DNA of 64,000 nt from Micromonospora sediminimaris (GCA_900112325.1 FOLJ01000013.1:62001-126000); one strand, 5' to 3'; positions 7,539-16,891 are shown, counted from the stretch's first letter. Made by a program: numbers and translations. Notes: a model not told the origin generated them from the sequence alone.

Positions 7539-8903
7539 ATGCGCCGCCTGGCCCGCCTCGCCGCCCGTACGCCGGCGGACCGGGAGCGCTACCTCGACCT
7601 GCTCCGGGCGCTGGCGATCGTGCTGGTGGTCCTCGGACACTGGGCGATAGCGGCGGTCGAGTACGACGAGAGTGGCCGACCCGACGGCCACTCGGCACTT
7701 ACCGCCCTGCCCTGGGCGTACCCGCTGACCTGGGCGGTCCAGGTCATGCCGGTCTTCTTCCTGGTCGGTGGCTACGCCAACGCCGCCTCACTGGCCGCCC
7801 ACCAGCGCCGTGGCGGCGACGCGATCGGATGGCTGCTCGGCCGCAGCGCCCGCCTGCTGCGCCCGACCAGCGCCCTGGTGCTGGTGCTCGCCGGTGGCGC
7901 GCTGGTGGCCCGGCTGGGCGGTGCCCAGCCGGACGAGGTTCGCCCGGTCGTCTGGTTCGCCACCATTCCGCTGTGGTTCCTCGCCGCCTACCTGGCCGTG
8001 GTGCCGCTGACCCCGGTCATGTACGCGCTGCACCGCCGCCTCGGGCTGCTGGTGCCGCTGGCGCTGGTGGTGCTGGTCGCCGCCGGTGACCTGGGCCGTG
8101 CGCTGGGGCCGGCCAACCTGGCCCTGCCCAACTACCTACTCGGCTGGCTCGCCGTCCACCAGATCGGCTTCGCCTGGTACGACGCCCGCCGGGGGCACTG
8201 CCACCCGTCCGGACTGCGTACCCGGTGCCTGCCGATGTCCCGCCGAGCCGCGAGTGCGATGCTGCTCGGCGGTCTCGCCGTGGCGATCCTGCTCACCGGC
8301 CCCGGGCCGTACCCGATAAGCATGATCAATCTTCCCGGTCAGCGGCTGGCCAACGCCGCCCCATCGAGCGTGGCGCTGCTCGCGGTCGCCACCGCCCAGC
8401 TCGGGCTGATCCTGCTGCTGCGGGAACGGACGGAACGGTGGCTGCACCGTGACCGTCCGTGGCAGGCGGTGATCGCGGTCAACTCGGTCGTACTGACGGT
8501 CTTCCTGTGGCACCTGAGCGCGGCCGTGCTGCTGGTCGGTGCGCTGCACGGGCTCGGCCTGCTCCCCACTCCGGAAGCCGGTACGGCGGCCTGGCTGGCC
8601 TGGCGGCTGCCGTGGGTGCTGATGCTGGCGGTGGTGCTGGCCGTCCTGGTCGCCATCTTCGGTCCGATCGAGGCGTCCACCGGCCGCCCCCGGCACCTGA
8701 GGGCGTCGGCCAGGTGGGCGGGTGCCCGCGCCGCACTCACCGTCGCCGGATTCGCCGCCGTCGGGTACGCCCTGGCGGCAAACGGCGTGGCGGCCAAGAC
8801 CGCACCGGAGCCGCTCGGCTGGCCGGTGGAGGCGCTGGTGGCCTACCTGGCCGGCGCGGGCACGCTGCGCCTGCTCAGGTCCGGGTGGGGCAGCCGAGAT
8901 TGA
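7539..8903 (+). CDS. Acyltransferase 3 family membrane protein
   Basis: A 454-residue integral membrane protein with about ten hydrophobic segments. The N-terminus ERYLDLLRALAIVLVVLGHW carries the conserved Arg...His pair of the acyltransferase 3 family (about residues 22 and 31), and QVMPVFFLVGGYANA matches the next conserved segment. Family members transfer acyl groups to sugars, peptidoglycan or secondary metabolites at the membrane; the substrate here cannot be told. The ATG at 7539 is favoured over upstream in-frame codons, which would run into the preceding gene, and it has a -10-like element at leaderless spacing. The 3' end overlaps the convergent gene at 8875 by 29 bp. Confidence 0.8.
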   Translation: MRRLARLAARTPADRERYLDLLRALAIVLVVLGHWAIAAVEYDESGRPDGHSALTALPWAYPLTWAVQVMPVFFLVGGYANAASLAAHQRRGGDAIGWLLGRSARLLRPTSALVLVLAGGALVARLGGAQPDEVRPVVWFATIPLWFLAAYLAVVPLTPVMYALHRRLGLLVPLALVVLVAAGDLGRALGPANLALPNYLLGWLAVHQIGFAWYDARRGHCHPSGLRTRCLPMSRRAASAMLLGGLAVAILLTGPGPYPISMINLPGQRLANAAPSSVALLAVATAQLGLILLLRERTERWLHRDRPWQAVIAVNSVVLTVFLWHLSAAVLLVGALHGLGLLPTPEAGTAAWLAWRLPWVLMLAVVLAVLVAIFGPIEASTGRPRHLRASARWAGARAALTVAGFAAVGYALAANGVAAKTAPEPLGWPVEALVAYLAGAGTLRLLRSGWGSRD

Positions 8904-9633
8904 CCGGGTGGCGTCTTGCACGGCACCAGGCGGGGAGGTGCAGCGCCGCCGCGACCAGCGCGAACCCGGCCCAGCCGGCGACCAGCGCCACCACGACCGA
9001 GACGTCCTGGCCCAGGTGGACCCCGACCAGGAACCCGATCAGCGCCAGGCTGTTGCGAGCGAAGTGCCGGCAGAAGACCGGCAGGTCCCGTCGCACCTCG
9101 ACCGCCACCAGCACCCCGGCGTACGGGAAGGTCACCACCAGCCCCCGCAGCACCTGGCCGAGCAGCCCGGTCAGCGCCGCACCGGCGAGGACCAGCAGCA
9201 GCCGGGCCGCCACCGGCAACCGCGCCGAGCCAGCCGGATCGGTCGGATCGGTCGGGTGGCCAGGCCCCGGAAGCCGGTGCAGCACCAGCACGGCGAGCAG
9301 CCAGCAGGCGACCGTGACGGCCAGTGTCGGCCAGAACGGCAGCGCGACCGGACGCAGCGCCGCCGCGATCGCGAGGTAGCCGCCGACACCCGCCAGGTCG
9401 GCCAACAGGATCGGCCACCGAAAACGGTGATGGGCCAGTGCCACGACGCCGAAGAACAGGTTGAGCCCGACCACCCCGACGAGTTGCGCGCCGTCGACGG
9501 GATGATCGGTGGCCAGCAGCGCGGCCGTCATGGGCAATGGCAGCGCGGCCACGAGGGCCCGCCACCGGACCGGACGGATCAGGGTCACCGCCCAGACCAC
9601 CACGGTCACCAGCAGCACGCCCTGGGCGGTCAT
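8875..9633 (-). CDS. Uncharacterised multi-pass membrane protein
   Basis: A 252-residue protein consisting almost wholly of hydrophobic segments (about eight), for example MTAQGVLLVTVVVWAVTLI at the start and ALIGFLVGVHLGQDVSVVVA near the end, with a loop containing GPGHPTDPTDP near residue 130. I do not recognise a family. The start ATG 9633 is preceded by GAAGGG and lies 7 bp after the stop of the upstream gene, so the two form an operon and may act together. The C-terminus overlaps the convergent acyltransferase gene. Confidence 0.6.
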   Translation of the reverse strand: MTAQGVLLVTVVVWAVTLIRPVRWRALVAALPLPMTAALLATDHPVDGAQLVGVVGLNLFFGVVALAHHRFRWPILLADLAGVGGYLAIAAALRPVALPFWPTLAVTVACWLLAVLVLHRLPGPGHPTDPTDPAGSARLPVAARLLLVLAGAALTGLLGQVLRGLVVTFPYAGVLVAVEVRRDLPVFCRHFARNSLALIGFLVGVHLGQDVSVVVALVAGWAGFALVAAALHLPAWCRARRHPVNLGCPTRT

Positions 9634-9640
9634 CCCTTCG

Positions 9641-10498
9641 TCAGGTGTCGAAGGCGGCCCGGCTGAGGCACGCCTGGAACGTCTCGTCGGCCCGGGCAAG
9701 GTCGGCGGCGTTCACCGAGAACCGGTTCTCGTTGATCTCGCCGTGCGCGCTCATGCCGGCTGTCCAGCATGCTGTGCCGTCCCAGCGGATCAGATTGACG
9801 TGCAGGTCGGCCGGGACCGCGACGGTCGACAGCAGACCCACCCGTACGCCCGCCCGACGCTGCGTCGCCACCAGTTCCGCCAACTCGTCGGAGAACTCGG
9901 TGTAGGTGAAGATCCGGGTGATCTCTACGCCGCGGGCCAGCGCGGCGAGATTCTCCGCCCAGTACCGCCGGCCGATGTCACCGCGCCACCAGGCCAGCCG
10001 GGGCAGCACGTTGGTCAGCGCCTCCAACTGCCGTACGCAGTCCCGGGTGGCGCCGAGCATGTCCTGGTAATCCTCGCCGGGCCGGATGATGCGTCCCTGC
10101 CGGAGTTGGCCGAGGTCGGCGTGGAACCGCTCGAACCGGCGCTGGGTCTCCTCCGCGACCCGGGTGCCTGGGTGGCGGCCGACCGCCTCGGTGGCGGCGG
10201 TGGCGAGTTCCGGAACTGCCCGGACCAGCCAGTGCGGGCCGGCAAGCAGCGCTCGCAGTTGGAACCGACGCTCGGCCCGGGCGATGGAGTCCACCAGCAA
10301 CGAGATGGTGATGCCCATCAGACCGGCCAGCAACGACTCCACGCCGGTGGCGGCACCGGTCAGGTCCAGCGTCACGGAGAGCGAGATCGACAGAGCGACA
10401 CCGATCAGGGCGACCGGGTCGGTGTGCGCCATCAGCCGCGCGACGCCGACCGCGTGCGCACGCCGGCCGGCACCTGGGCGGCGCAGCAGTTGAACCAT
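9641..10498 (-). CDS. Membrane-anchored protein with a degenerate PLD-like C-terminal domain
   Basis: A 285-residue protein. Two hydrophobic segments lie at about residues 25-60 (ALIGVALSISLSVTLDL) and 62-75 (ESLLAGLMGITISLLV), followed by a helical region and a C-terminal alpha/beta part (EITRIFTYTEFSDELAELVA, then VNLIRWDGTACWTA) that resembles a phospholipase D fold without the HxK motif, so it is probably not catalytic. This reading is tentative. The ATG at 10498 is selected because GGAGG lies 6 nt upstream. It sits 7 bp ahead of the membrane-protein gene at 9633. Confidence 0.55.
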   Translation of the reverse strand: MVQLLRRPGAGRRAHAVGVARLMAHTDPVALIGVALSISLSVTLDLTGAATGVESLLAGLMGITISLLVDSIARAERRFQLRALLAGPHWLVRAVPELATAATEAVGRHPGTRVAEETQRRFERFHADLGQLRQGRIIRPGEDYQDMLGATRDCVRQLEALTNVLPRLAWWRGDIGRRYWAENLAALARGVEITRIFTYTEFSDELAELVATQRRAGVRVGLLSTVAVPADLHVNLIRWDGTACWTAGMSAHGEINENRFSVNAADLARADETFQACLSRAAFDT

Positions 10499-10529
10499 CA
10501 ACCACCTCCGGGAACCGACTCCCGTCAGC

Positions 10530-10563
10530 GTAAAACCCCCCAACCACCACCCCCGCGGTGGTT
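10530..10563 (-). terminator. Intrinsic-type terminator after murD2
   Basis: On the minus strand a perfect 7-bp stem AACCACC/GGTGGTT (10557-10563 and 10542-10548, 8-nt loop) begins within the murD2 stop codon and is followed by GGGGGGTTTTA. Confidence 0.6.
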
Positions 10564-11911
10564 AGGCGGGGGTGGTGGCGCGGATGGCTTCGGCGAAGAC
10601 TTCGGAGCGGTGTTCGAAGTTGCGGAAGCGGCCGTAGCTGGGGGCGGCGGGCGAGAGCAGCACCACACCGCCGGCTGGAGTCACCTGCCGGGCCAGCTGC
10701 ACCGCCTCGGCGAGGTCGTCGACAAGTTCGGTGCGTACCTTCGGCAGCCCGTCGAGCGCCCCGATGATCCGCGGACCACTGTCCGGAATGCCGATCACGG
10801 TCAGTTCCCGCTCGGCCAGGTGCTCGCGCAGCGGCGTGTAGTCGACCCCCCGGTCGTTGCCCCCGACGATCACGGTCAACGGCCGCCCGTCGTACGCGTC
10901 GATGGCGTGGATGGCGGCGTACGGGCTGGTGGCGAGGGTGTCGTCGACGAAGGTCAGGCCGGACGGGTCGGCGATCTCGGTCAGCCGGTGGGCCAGTCCC
11001 TGGAACTCGGCGACCGCCACCGCCAGGGCGTCCTTACGCTCGACCAGGTCGATGCCAAACGCGTCGAGCACGGCCAGGGCCACGCACAGATTGCCCTCGT
11101 TGTGCCGACCGACGAGCGGCAGCACCGCCCGTGGGAATAGCGGCTGGTCGACCCGGTGGAACCAGGGCGTACCGTCCGGGCCGGTGGCGACGTTCACCGA
11201 GTCGGCGGTGCCGGCGCGTACCGCCGCGCGGTCGCCCAACTCGAACGCCAGCCGCGGGTCCGCGCCGTTCACCACCACGGTGCGCGGCCCGTACGCGAGC
11301 AGGTTGAGCTTGTCCCGGTAGTACTCCCGTTCGCCACCATGCGCGTCGAGGTGCTCGGGAAACAGCGCCGTGACCACCGCTACCCGGGGCGAGTCGGTCA
11401 GGTCGCTGCACTGGTAGCTGGACAGCTCCAGGACATAAAGCTCCGCCTCCGGCAGGTCCAGCGTCGGCACGCCGATGTTGCCGCCGAAGACGTTCGGCCG
11501 GTCCACCGCGGTCAACAGGTGACTGATCAGGCTGGACGTGGTGCTCTTGCCCTTGCTGCCGGTCACCCCGATGGTGCGGTCGCCATGGTCGGCCATCCAG
11601 AGCGAGGTGCCCTGGGTGACAGTCGCGCCCTGGCGGCGCAGCTCCATCAGCCAGGGATGCGTCTGCGGCACGCCCGGCGAGCGGACCACCACGTCGGCGG
11701 CGGCCAGCCGGGCGAAACCCTCGTCGCCGGTGACCAGTGGGGCGGCCTCCGCCAAAGGTCCGTCCCAGGGCAGCGAGAGGAAGTTCGCGCTGTCGTCGAC
11801 GGCGACGAGGTCGGCCGGGCCGTGGGCGGCGATGGCCGTCACCGCTGCCCGGCCCTCCCGGCCGGCCCCCCAGACGGCGACTTTACGTCCGCGCAGGTCA
11901 GACAGGCGCAC
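10562..11911 (-). CDS. murD2: UDP-N-acetylmuramoyl-L-alanine--L-glutamate ligase (MurD2)
   Basis: A 449-residue Mur ligase. The N-terminal Rossmann part begins KVAVWGAGREGRAA; the ATP-binding loop is GVTGSKGKSTTS (about residue 115), followed by FGGNIGVPTLD and LELSSYQCSDL, then the C-terminal domain (FVDDTLATSPYAAIHAI, VIVGGNDRGVDY, LLSPAAPSYGRFRNFEHR). These match MurD, but its divergent partner at 11995 is a MurL homologue. In the known MurD2/MurL route the ligase adds L-Glu rather than D-Glu to UDP-MurNAc-L-Ala, and MurL then inverts the glutamate. The GTG start is preceded by AGGAG. It lies alone on this strand and not in a dcw-type cluster, consistent with a second, dedicated ligase. 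Confidence 0.85.
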   Translation of the reverse strand: MRLSDLRGRKVAVWGAGREGRAAVTAIAAHGPADLVAVDDSANFLSLPWDGPLAEAAPLVTGDEGFARLAAADVVVRSPGVPQTHPWLMELRRQGATVTQGTSLWMADHGDRTIGVTGSKGKSTTSSLISHLLTAVDRPNVFGGNIGVPTLDLPEAELYVLELSSYQCSDLTDSPRVAVVTALFPEHLDAHGGEREYYRDKLNLLAYGPRTVVVNGADPRLAFELGDRAAVRAGTADSVNVATGPDGTPWFHRVDQPLFPRAVLPLVGRHNEGNLCVALAVLDAFGIDLVERKDALAVAVAEFQGLAHRLTEIADPSGLTFVDDTLATSPYAAIHAIDAYDGRPLTVIVGGNDRGVDYTPLREHLAERELTVIGIPDSGPRIIGALDGLPKVRTELVDDLAEAVQLARQVTPAGGVVLLSPAAPSYGRFRNFEHRSEVFAEAIRATTPA

Positions 11912-11983
11912 AGGTTCTCCTCGGGTACGACGGCGGCAGGGCGCGGTCCGGCCGAGCCGGGCACGGCCGGACGAACCAGGGCC

Positions 11984-11989
11984 TAGTAT
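11984..11989 (+). promoter_or_regulatory. Probable -10 element of murL
   Basis: TAGTAT lies 5 nt before the GTG at 11995, which lacks a Shine-Dalgarno. A leaderless transcript is likely and supports that start over the in-frame ATG at 12019. Confidence 0.5.
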
Positions 11990-11994
11990 GGCGT

Positions 11995-13350
11995 GTGCTC
12001 AACACGCAGCTGGCGCGGATGGACGCGTTCACCTTCCCGTCCTACTCGATCGACCTGTCCACCGGCGAGGCGTTGTTCGACTACGCCCTGACCGGGCCCG
12101 ACGGTGAGCAGCGGTTCACCGAGGTGGTCACCTTGCCGGTGCCGGAGGAGTCCCCGTCGGACGCCGCCGTGGCGGCGCTGGGTCGGGTGCTGGAGCTGCT
12201 GCACGTGGTGGCCGGGGTCAGCTACTACAAGACGGCCGCGCCGGGGCAGCTGGTGCTGCCGGCACCGCTCGGCCCGGCCGCCGTCGAGTTCGTCACGGCC
12301 GTCTACACCAAGGGCCTCGCCGAGTACGCGTACCGCAACCAACTGCCGCACGTGCTGGAGCTGACCCCGCGCGTGCCCGACGGGCGGGTCAAGCCGGCAG
12401 CCGAGTACGACAACTCCGACCGGCGACCGCTGTCGGCGGTCGGTGGCGGCAAGGACTCGATCGTCAGCTTGGAGGCACTGCGCCGGGCCGGCCTCGACCC
12501 GGTGCCCTTCTCGGTCAACCCGAACCATGTGATCAATGCGGTGAACGCGGCGTCGGGGCTGCCCGCTCTCGCGGCCCGGCGACGCATCGACCCGGTGCTG
12601 TTCGAGCTGAACGCGGCCGGCGCCCGCAACGGCCACATCCCGGTCACCGCGATCAACTCGCTGATCGCGGTCGCCACGGCGGTGCTGCACGGGCTGGGCC
12701 CGGTGGTGATGTCCAACGAGCGCTCGGCGTCGGATCCGAACCTGATCTGGAACGGTCACGAGATCAACCACCAGTGGTCCAAGGGCGTCGAGGCCGAGGG
12801 ACTGCTGCGGGCCGCGCTCGCGGAGCACGCCGGGCTGGCCGAACCGTACTTCTCGCTGCTGCGCCCGCTGTCGGAGCTGCACATCGCCCGACTCTTCGCC
12901 GGCATCGACCGCTACGACGACGTGGTCACCAGTTGCAACGCCGCGTTCAAGCTCCGGGACGCCAGCGAGCGGTGGTGCCGGGACTGCCCCAAGTGCCGCT
13001 TCGTCTTCCTGGCCCTGGCTCCGTTCATGCCCCGCGAGCGGATCACCCACATCTTCGGCGGTGACCTGCTCGCCGACTCCGCGCAGATTCCCGGTTACCG
13101 CGAACTGCTCGGCATCGACGGGCACAAGCCGTTCGAGTGCGTCGGCGAGGTGGAGGAGTCGGTGGTCGCGCTGAGCCTGCTCGCCCAGCAGCCCGACTGG
13201 CGCGACACCCCCGTCGTGACCGCCCTGGTAGCCGCCGTTCCTGACAGCGCGTGGGCGACGGCCGCCACCTCCGACACCTTCACCCCTGCCGCCGCCAACC
13301 ACCACATCCCCCCCACCTACCAAAAAACCCTCCAAACCCTCACCCCCTAA
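11995..13350 (+). CDS. murL: UDP-N-acetylmuramoyl-L-alanyl-glutamate epimerase (MurL)
   Basis: A 451-residue cytoplasmic enzyme. Features include MDAFTFPSYSIDLSTGEALF at the N-terminus, a PP-loop-like nucleotide motif SAVGGGKDSIVSLEAL (about residue 150), MSNERSASDPNLIWNGHEIN, and a Cys motif RWCRDCPKCRFVFLALAPF (about 330). This matches MurL, the ATP-dependent epimerase that converts the terminal L-Glu of UDP-MurNAc-L-Ala-L-Glu to D-Glu, giving the normal D-Glu peptidoglycan precursor without glutamate racemase. It is transcribed divergently from murD2. Start: GTG 11995 at leaderless spacing from TAGTAT; ATG 12019 is the alternative. The last about 40 residues are poorly conserved in character (A/T/P-rich). 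Confidence 0.85.
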   Translation: MLNTQLARMDAFTFPSYSIDLSTGEALFDYALTGPDGEQRFTEVVTLPVPEESPSDAAVAALGRVLELLHVVAGVSYYKTAAPGQLVLPAPLGPAAVEFVTAVYTKGLAEYAYRNQLPHVLELTPRVPDGRVKPAAEYDNSDRRPLSAVGGGKDSIVSLEALRRAGLDPVPFSVNPNHVINAVNAASGLPALAARRRIDPVLFELNAAGARNGHIPVTAINSLIAVATAVLHGLGPVVMSNERSASDPNLIWNGHEINHQWSKGVEAEGLLRAALAEHAGLAEPYFSLLRPLSELHIARLFAGIDRYDDVVTSCNAAFKLRDASERWCRDCPKCRFVFLALAPFMPRERITHIFGGDLLADSAQIPGYRELLGIDGHKPFECVGEVEESVVALSLLAQQPDWRDTPVVTALVAAVPDSAWATAATSDTFTPAAANHHIPPTYQKTLQTLTP

Positions 13351-13403
13351 CCCCCTCATCCCACCCCACCCCACCCGTGCTCCGCTCCCCGCCCGCCCCT
13401 CAC

Positions 13404-13470
13404 CGCGTTGATCAAGAAGTTTTGGTCCTCGTTGGAGATCGAAAATGGCGCAAACTTCTTGATCAACGCG
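13404..13470. repeat. GATC-type palindromic intergenic repeat, copy 1
   Basis: Perfect 19-bp arms (13404-13422 and 13452-13470) beginning CGCGTTGATCAAG, separated by 29 nt. It sits between the convergent murL and PucR genes. It is one of six similar hairpins in the window and may also stop transcription. Confidence 0.85.
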
Positions 13471-13508
13471 GAGGGGGTCGGGGGGTGGAGGGGGGTTGGT
13501 GGGGGTGG

Positions 13509-15533
13509 TTAGGGGGTGCGGATGGCGTCGAGGGCCAGCAGGGCCACGTGAAGGGAGAGGCAGGCGTCGACCGAGTCGAGGTCGACGTCGAGGATCCGGC
13601 CGATCCGGGCCAGCCGCTCGTAGAACGCCGGGCGGGACAGGTGCGCGGCCACCGCCGCCGCGGACTTGTTCCGGCCCTGCTCCAGGTAGGCGCGCAGGGT
13701 GCCGAGCAACTGCTCCCGGGGATGCTGCGCGTCGTACGCCAGCAGTGCGCCGAGTTGCCGTTCGACGAAGGTCTGCACCCGGGGCTCGTCGCGCAACAGG
13801 TGCAGCAGCCCGGCCAACCCCACGTGCGGCAACCGAAAGATCGGCAGGTCACGCCGGTCCCGGCGGGCCGCGTCGGCGACCTGACGGGCCTCGATCAGCG
13901 ACCGGCGTGCCTCCCGCAGGCTACCCACGCCGGAGCCGGCGGCGATCAGCAGTCCAGCGACGGACCGTCGGCCAGCGTTCGTCGGCGCGTCGTCGGAGCG
14001 GCCGAACGCTCCGAGACGCCCCACCGAGTCAGCACGCCACGACGAGTCAGCACGCCCGGACGGGTCAACGCGCCCAGGCAGGTCAGCACGCCCAGGCAGG
14101 TCAGCACGCCCAGGCAGGTCAGCACGCCCGGACAGGTCACCACTCCCGGACAGGTCGGCGCGCCCACGCAGGTCGGGGCGGGTCCGGCGCAGCGCGGCGG
14201 CGAAGGCGGCCAGCGCCCGATCCTCCGCTGCCGCATCCGGCAGGGCGAGCAGGACACCCACCGTCTGGTCGTCCAGGGCGCTGGTGAGGCCGGTCAGACC
14301 GGCCTCGCGCAGCGCCTGTCCGACAGCCTCGGCGAGGTCGCGCAGCCGGGCGGGCCCGGCGTCCGGGACGTTGTCGAGCGCCTCGCCGGGGTGTCCCGGC
14401 TCGGTGAGCGGCCAACTGCCCGCCGGTTGGCGGTGACGCGCCATGTCCTCGCCGCCGGCCTCGGCACGGTGGCGGACCACCACTCCGACGAGCTGACGGC
14501 GCTCCAGCACGACACCGAGCGCCCGGGCCCGCAGGGCCACCTCGTCCACCGGCCAGGAGTGGTCGAGCAGGGCGGTGAGCAGGGTCCGGTGGAGCTGGCG
14601 TTCCAGTCCCTCGGCATCCCGCCGGATCAGCCGGCCGAGGGCGAGCGTGGACGCCGCCCGCTCCACGAGGATGGTCAGCCTGGTCGGCGGCGCCGAGGGC
14701 GAGTCACCACGCCCGGCCGGGGTCGCGACGGTCCGCCCGGGAGGCAGCACCGGGGCGGACCGCCCGCCGGCCGGCAACGGTTGACCACCGGCCAGATCAC
14801 CACCGGGTGGCCAGCGCAGCAGCAGCCGGCCCCAGTCCTGTCCTCGGGCACCCACCATGGTGACCAGCCAGCCCCGGTCCGGGTCGTACGCCGTGCGCCC
14901 CTCGGGCCGGACCCGCCGGGAGTGCTGCTCCCACCCGTCCAGCAGCAGCTCGGCGCTCTCCCCCGCCGGGTCGTACGCCAGCACCTGGCGGGACAGGTTC
15001 TCCAGCACCACCGGACAGCCGGACAACTCGGCCGCCTGCCGGACCACCTCACCGGGGTCGGCCCCCTCCACCGACAGCTCAGTGAACCGCTGGTGGATCT
15101 CCTCGGTGGCGCGCAGCTCGGTGAGCTGGGCGTCCACGATCAGGGCGTGCACCGCCTCGGTGATCCGCACGAACGGGGTGGCCCGACGCAGTTCCGCCAA
15201 GGGCAGGCCGTGGCGTTCGGCGGCGGCCACCATCACCCGGGGTACGCCGTCGTGGTAGCGCCGACCCAACTCGACGACCAGCCCGGAGACGCCGACGCCG
15301 GCCAGGTCGCCGATGAAGGCCCGTAGTCCGGCGTCGTCGCCGGGCAGCCCGATACCCGTGGTGAGCACCAACTCGCCGCCGCCGAGCAGGGTGGCGATGT
15401 CCGGTACCTCGGCGACGTGCACCCATCGCACCCGGCGGTCCAGCCCGACCTCCCCCGCGACGAGGCGTGGCGCGCCGTGGCGGACCGGATCCAGGGCGAG
15501 GACCTCACGCACGGTAGGGAACACCCGCGACAC
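13509..15533 (-). CDS. PucR-family transcriptional regulator
   Basis: A 674-residue regulator. The N-terminus (about 1-130) is the PucR purine-catabolism domain (TVREVLALDPVRHGAPRLVA, ELVLTTGIGLPGDD); the C-terminal about 60 residues (LLGTLRAYLEQGRNKSAAAV, SRPAFYERLARIGRIL) form the PucR-type helix-turn-helix. A GGDEF-like middle region is interrupted at about residues 450-505 by hexapeptide repeats (GRADLP and variants). Family members regulate purine, amino acid or other nitrogen metabolism; the target is unknown since no catabolic genes adjoin. The GTG start has no clear Shine-Dalgarno; GTG at 15524 is an alternative. The length exceeds the usual 500-550 residues because of the repeat insert and a P/G-rich linker. 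Confidence 0.8.
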   Translation of the reverse strand: MSRVFPTVREVLALDPVRHGAPRLVAGEVGLDRRVRWVHVAEVPDIATLLGGGELVLTTGIGLPGDDAGLRAFIGDLAGVGVSGLVVELGRRYHDGVPRVMVAAAERHGLPLAELRRATPFVRITEAVHALIVDAQLTELRATEEIHQRFTELSVEGADPGEVVRQAAELSGCPVVLENLSRQVLAYDPAGESAELLLDGWEQHSRRVRPEGRTAYDPDRGWLVTMVGARGQDWGRLLLRWPPGGDLAGGQPLPAGGRSAPVLPPGRTVATPAGRGDSPSAPPTRLTILVERAASTLALGRLIRRDAEGLERQLHRTLLTALLDHSWPVDEVALRARALGVVLERRQLVGVVVRHRAEAGGEDMARHRQPAGSWPLTEPGHPGEALDNVPDAGPARLRDLAEAVGQALREAGLTGLTSALDDQTVGVLLALPDAAAEDRALAAFAAALRRTRPDLRGRADLSGSGDLSGRADLPGRADLPGRADLPGRVDPSGRADSSWRADSVGRLGAFGRSDDAPTNAGRRSVAGLLIAAGSGVGSLREARRSLIEARQVADAARRDRRDLPIFRLPHVGLAGLLHLLRDEPRVQTFVERQLGALLAYDAQHPREQLLGTLRAYLEQGRNKSAAAVAAHLSRPAFYERLARIGRILDVDLDSVDACLSLHVALLALDAIRTP
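14030..14180. repeat. 18-bp coding minisatellite in the PucR gene
   Basis: Units of CGCCCAGGCAGGTCAGCA start at 14071, 14089 and 14107, with diverged copies on both sides at the same 18-bp spacing. They encode six-residue units related to GRADLP on the minus strand. Confidence 0.9.
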
Positions 15534-15585
15534 GCTACCGTCCGTGACTTGCGGGGATGCTCGCCGGTGCCGCCACGGCTGCTAC

Positions 15586-16395
15586 TCAGAGCGGGTCGTC
15601 GCGGCCCAGTTCCCAGCAGGCCACGGCGGTGGCGGCAGCGACGTTCAGCGAGTCCACACCGCGTCGCATCGGGATGACCACCCGGACGTCGCTGGCCGCC
15701 ATCGCCGCGCCGGTCAGTCCGGCGCCCTCGGCACCGAGCAGCAGCGCGGCCCGGGACCGCTGGGCCGGGTCCAGTCGCTGGATGGGCACCGCGTCGGGTG
15801 CCGGCGTCATCGCCAGCACGGTGAACCCGGCGGCGCGCACGCCGGCCAGCGCCGTCGGCCACGGTTCCAGTTTCGCGTACGGCACGGCGAAGACCTCACC
15901 CATGCTGACCCGTACGCTGCGCCGGTAGAGCGGATCGGCGCAGGTTGGTGAGAGCAGCACGGCGTCCACCCCCAGCCCCGCCACCGCCCGGAAGATCGCC
16001 CCCAGGTTCGTATGGTTGTTGACGTCTTCGAGGATCACCACGCGACCGGCGGTGGTGAGCACCTCCGCGGCGGTCGGCAGCGGCTTGCGCCGGAACGACG
16101 CGAGCACTCCCCGGTGCACGTGGAACCCGGTCGCCTCGCGCAGCACGTCGGGGGTCGCGGCGTACACCGGGGCGTCGCCCGTGTCGAGGTCGGCCAGCTG
16201 GTCGACCCGCTTGGCGTCGACGAGGAAGGACCGGGCCGGGTAGCCGGCCCGCAGCGCCCGCCGCAGCACCAGCTCACCCTCGGCGATGAACAGGCCGTGC
16301 GGCGGCTCCCAGCGGGTACGCAGCTCCACGTCGGTAAGCGCCCGGTAGTCGGCGATCCGCTCGTCGCCGGGCTCGGTGATCAGGTGGACGGGCAC
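15586..16395 (-). CDS. TrmH/SpoU-family RNA 2'-O-methyltransferase
   Basis: A 269-residue SPOUT enzyme. The N-terminal part (ERIADYRALTDVELRTRWEP, FIAEGELVLRRAL) is the RNA-binding domain found in 23S rRNA or tRNA methyltransferases. The catalytic part has the three SPOUT motifs: VVILEDVNNHTNLGAIFRAV, LLLGAEGAGLT and VVIPMRRGVDSLNVAAATAV. It should methylate ribose 2'-O using S-adenosylmethionine; the RNA target is not evident. The GTG at 16395 gives the typical family N-terminus (PVHLITEPGDERI). The Shine-Dalgarno is weak. It stands between the PucR and VOC genes with no tight coupling. Confidence 0.85.
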   Translation of the reverse strand: MPVHLITEPGDERIADYRALTDVELRTRWEPPHGLFIAEGELVLRRALRAGYPARSFLVDAKRVDQLADLDTGDAPVYAATPDVLREATGFHVHRGVLASFRRKPLPTAAEVLTTAGRVVILEDVNNHTNLGAIFRAVAGLGVDAVLLSPTCADPLYRRSVRVSMGEVFAVPYAKLEPWPTALAGVRAAGFTVLAMTPAPDAVPIQRLDPAQRSRAALLLGAEGAGLTGAAMAASDVRVVIPMRRGVDSLNVAAATAVACWELGRDDPL

Positions 16396-16501
16396 CCGCC
16401 GATTCTGCCGGATCGGGTGATGCCGGGAGCTGACCGGCCGGCGCCCGACCGGCATGACGGCCACGCAAGGCCGCGTCCACCGACCGAGGGCGCGGGTACG
16501 G

Positions 16502-16887
<386 letters not shown>

Positions 16888-16891
<4 letters not shown>

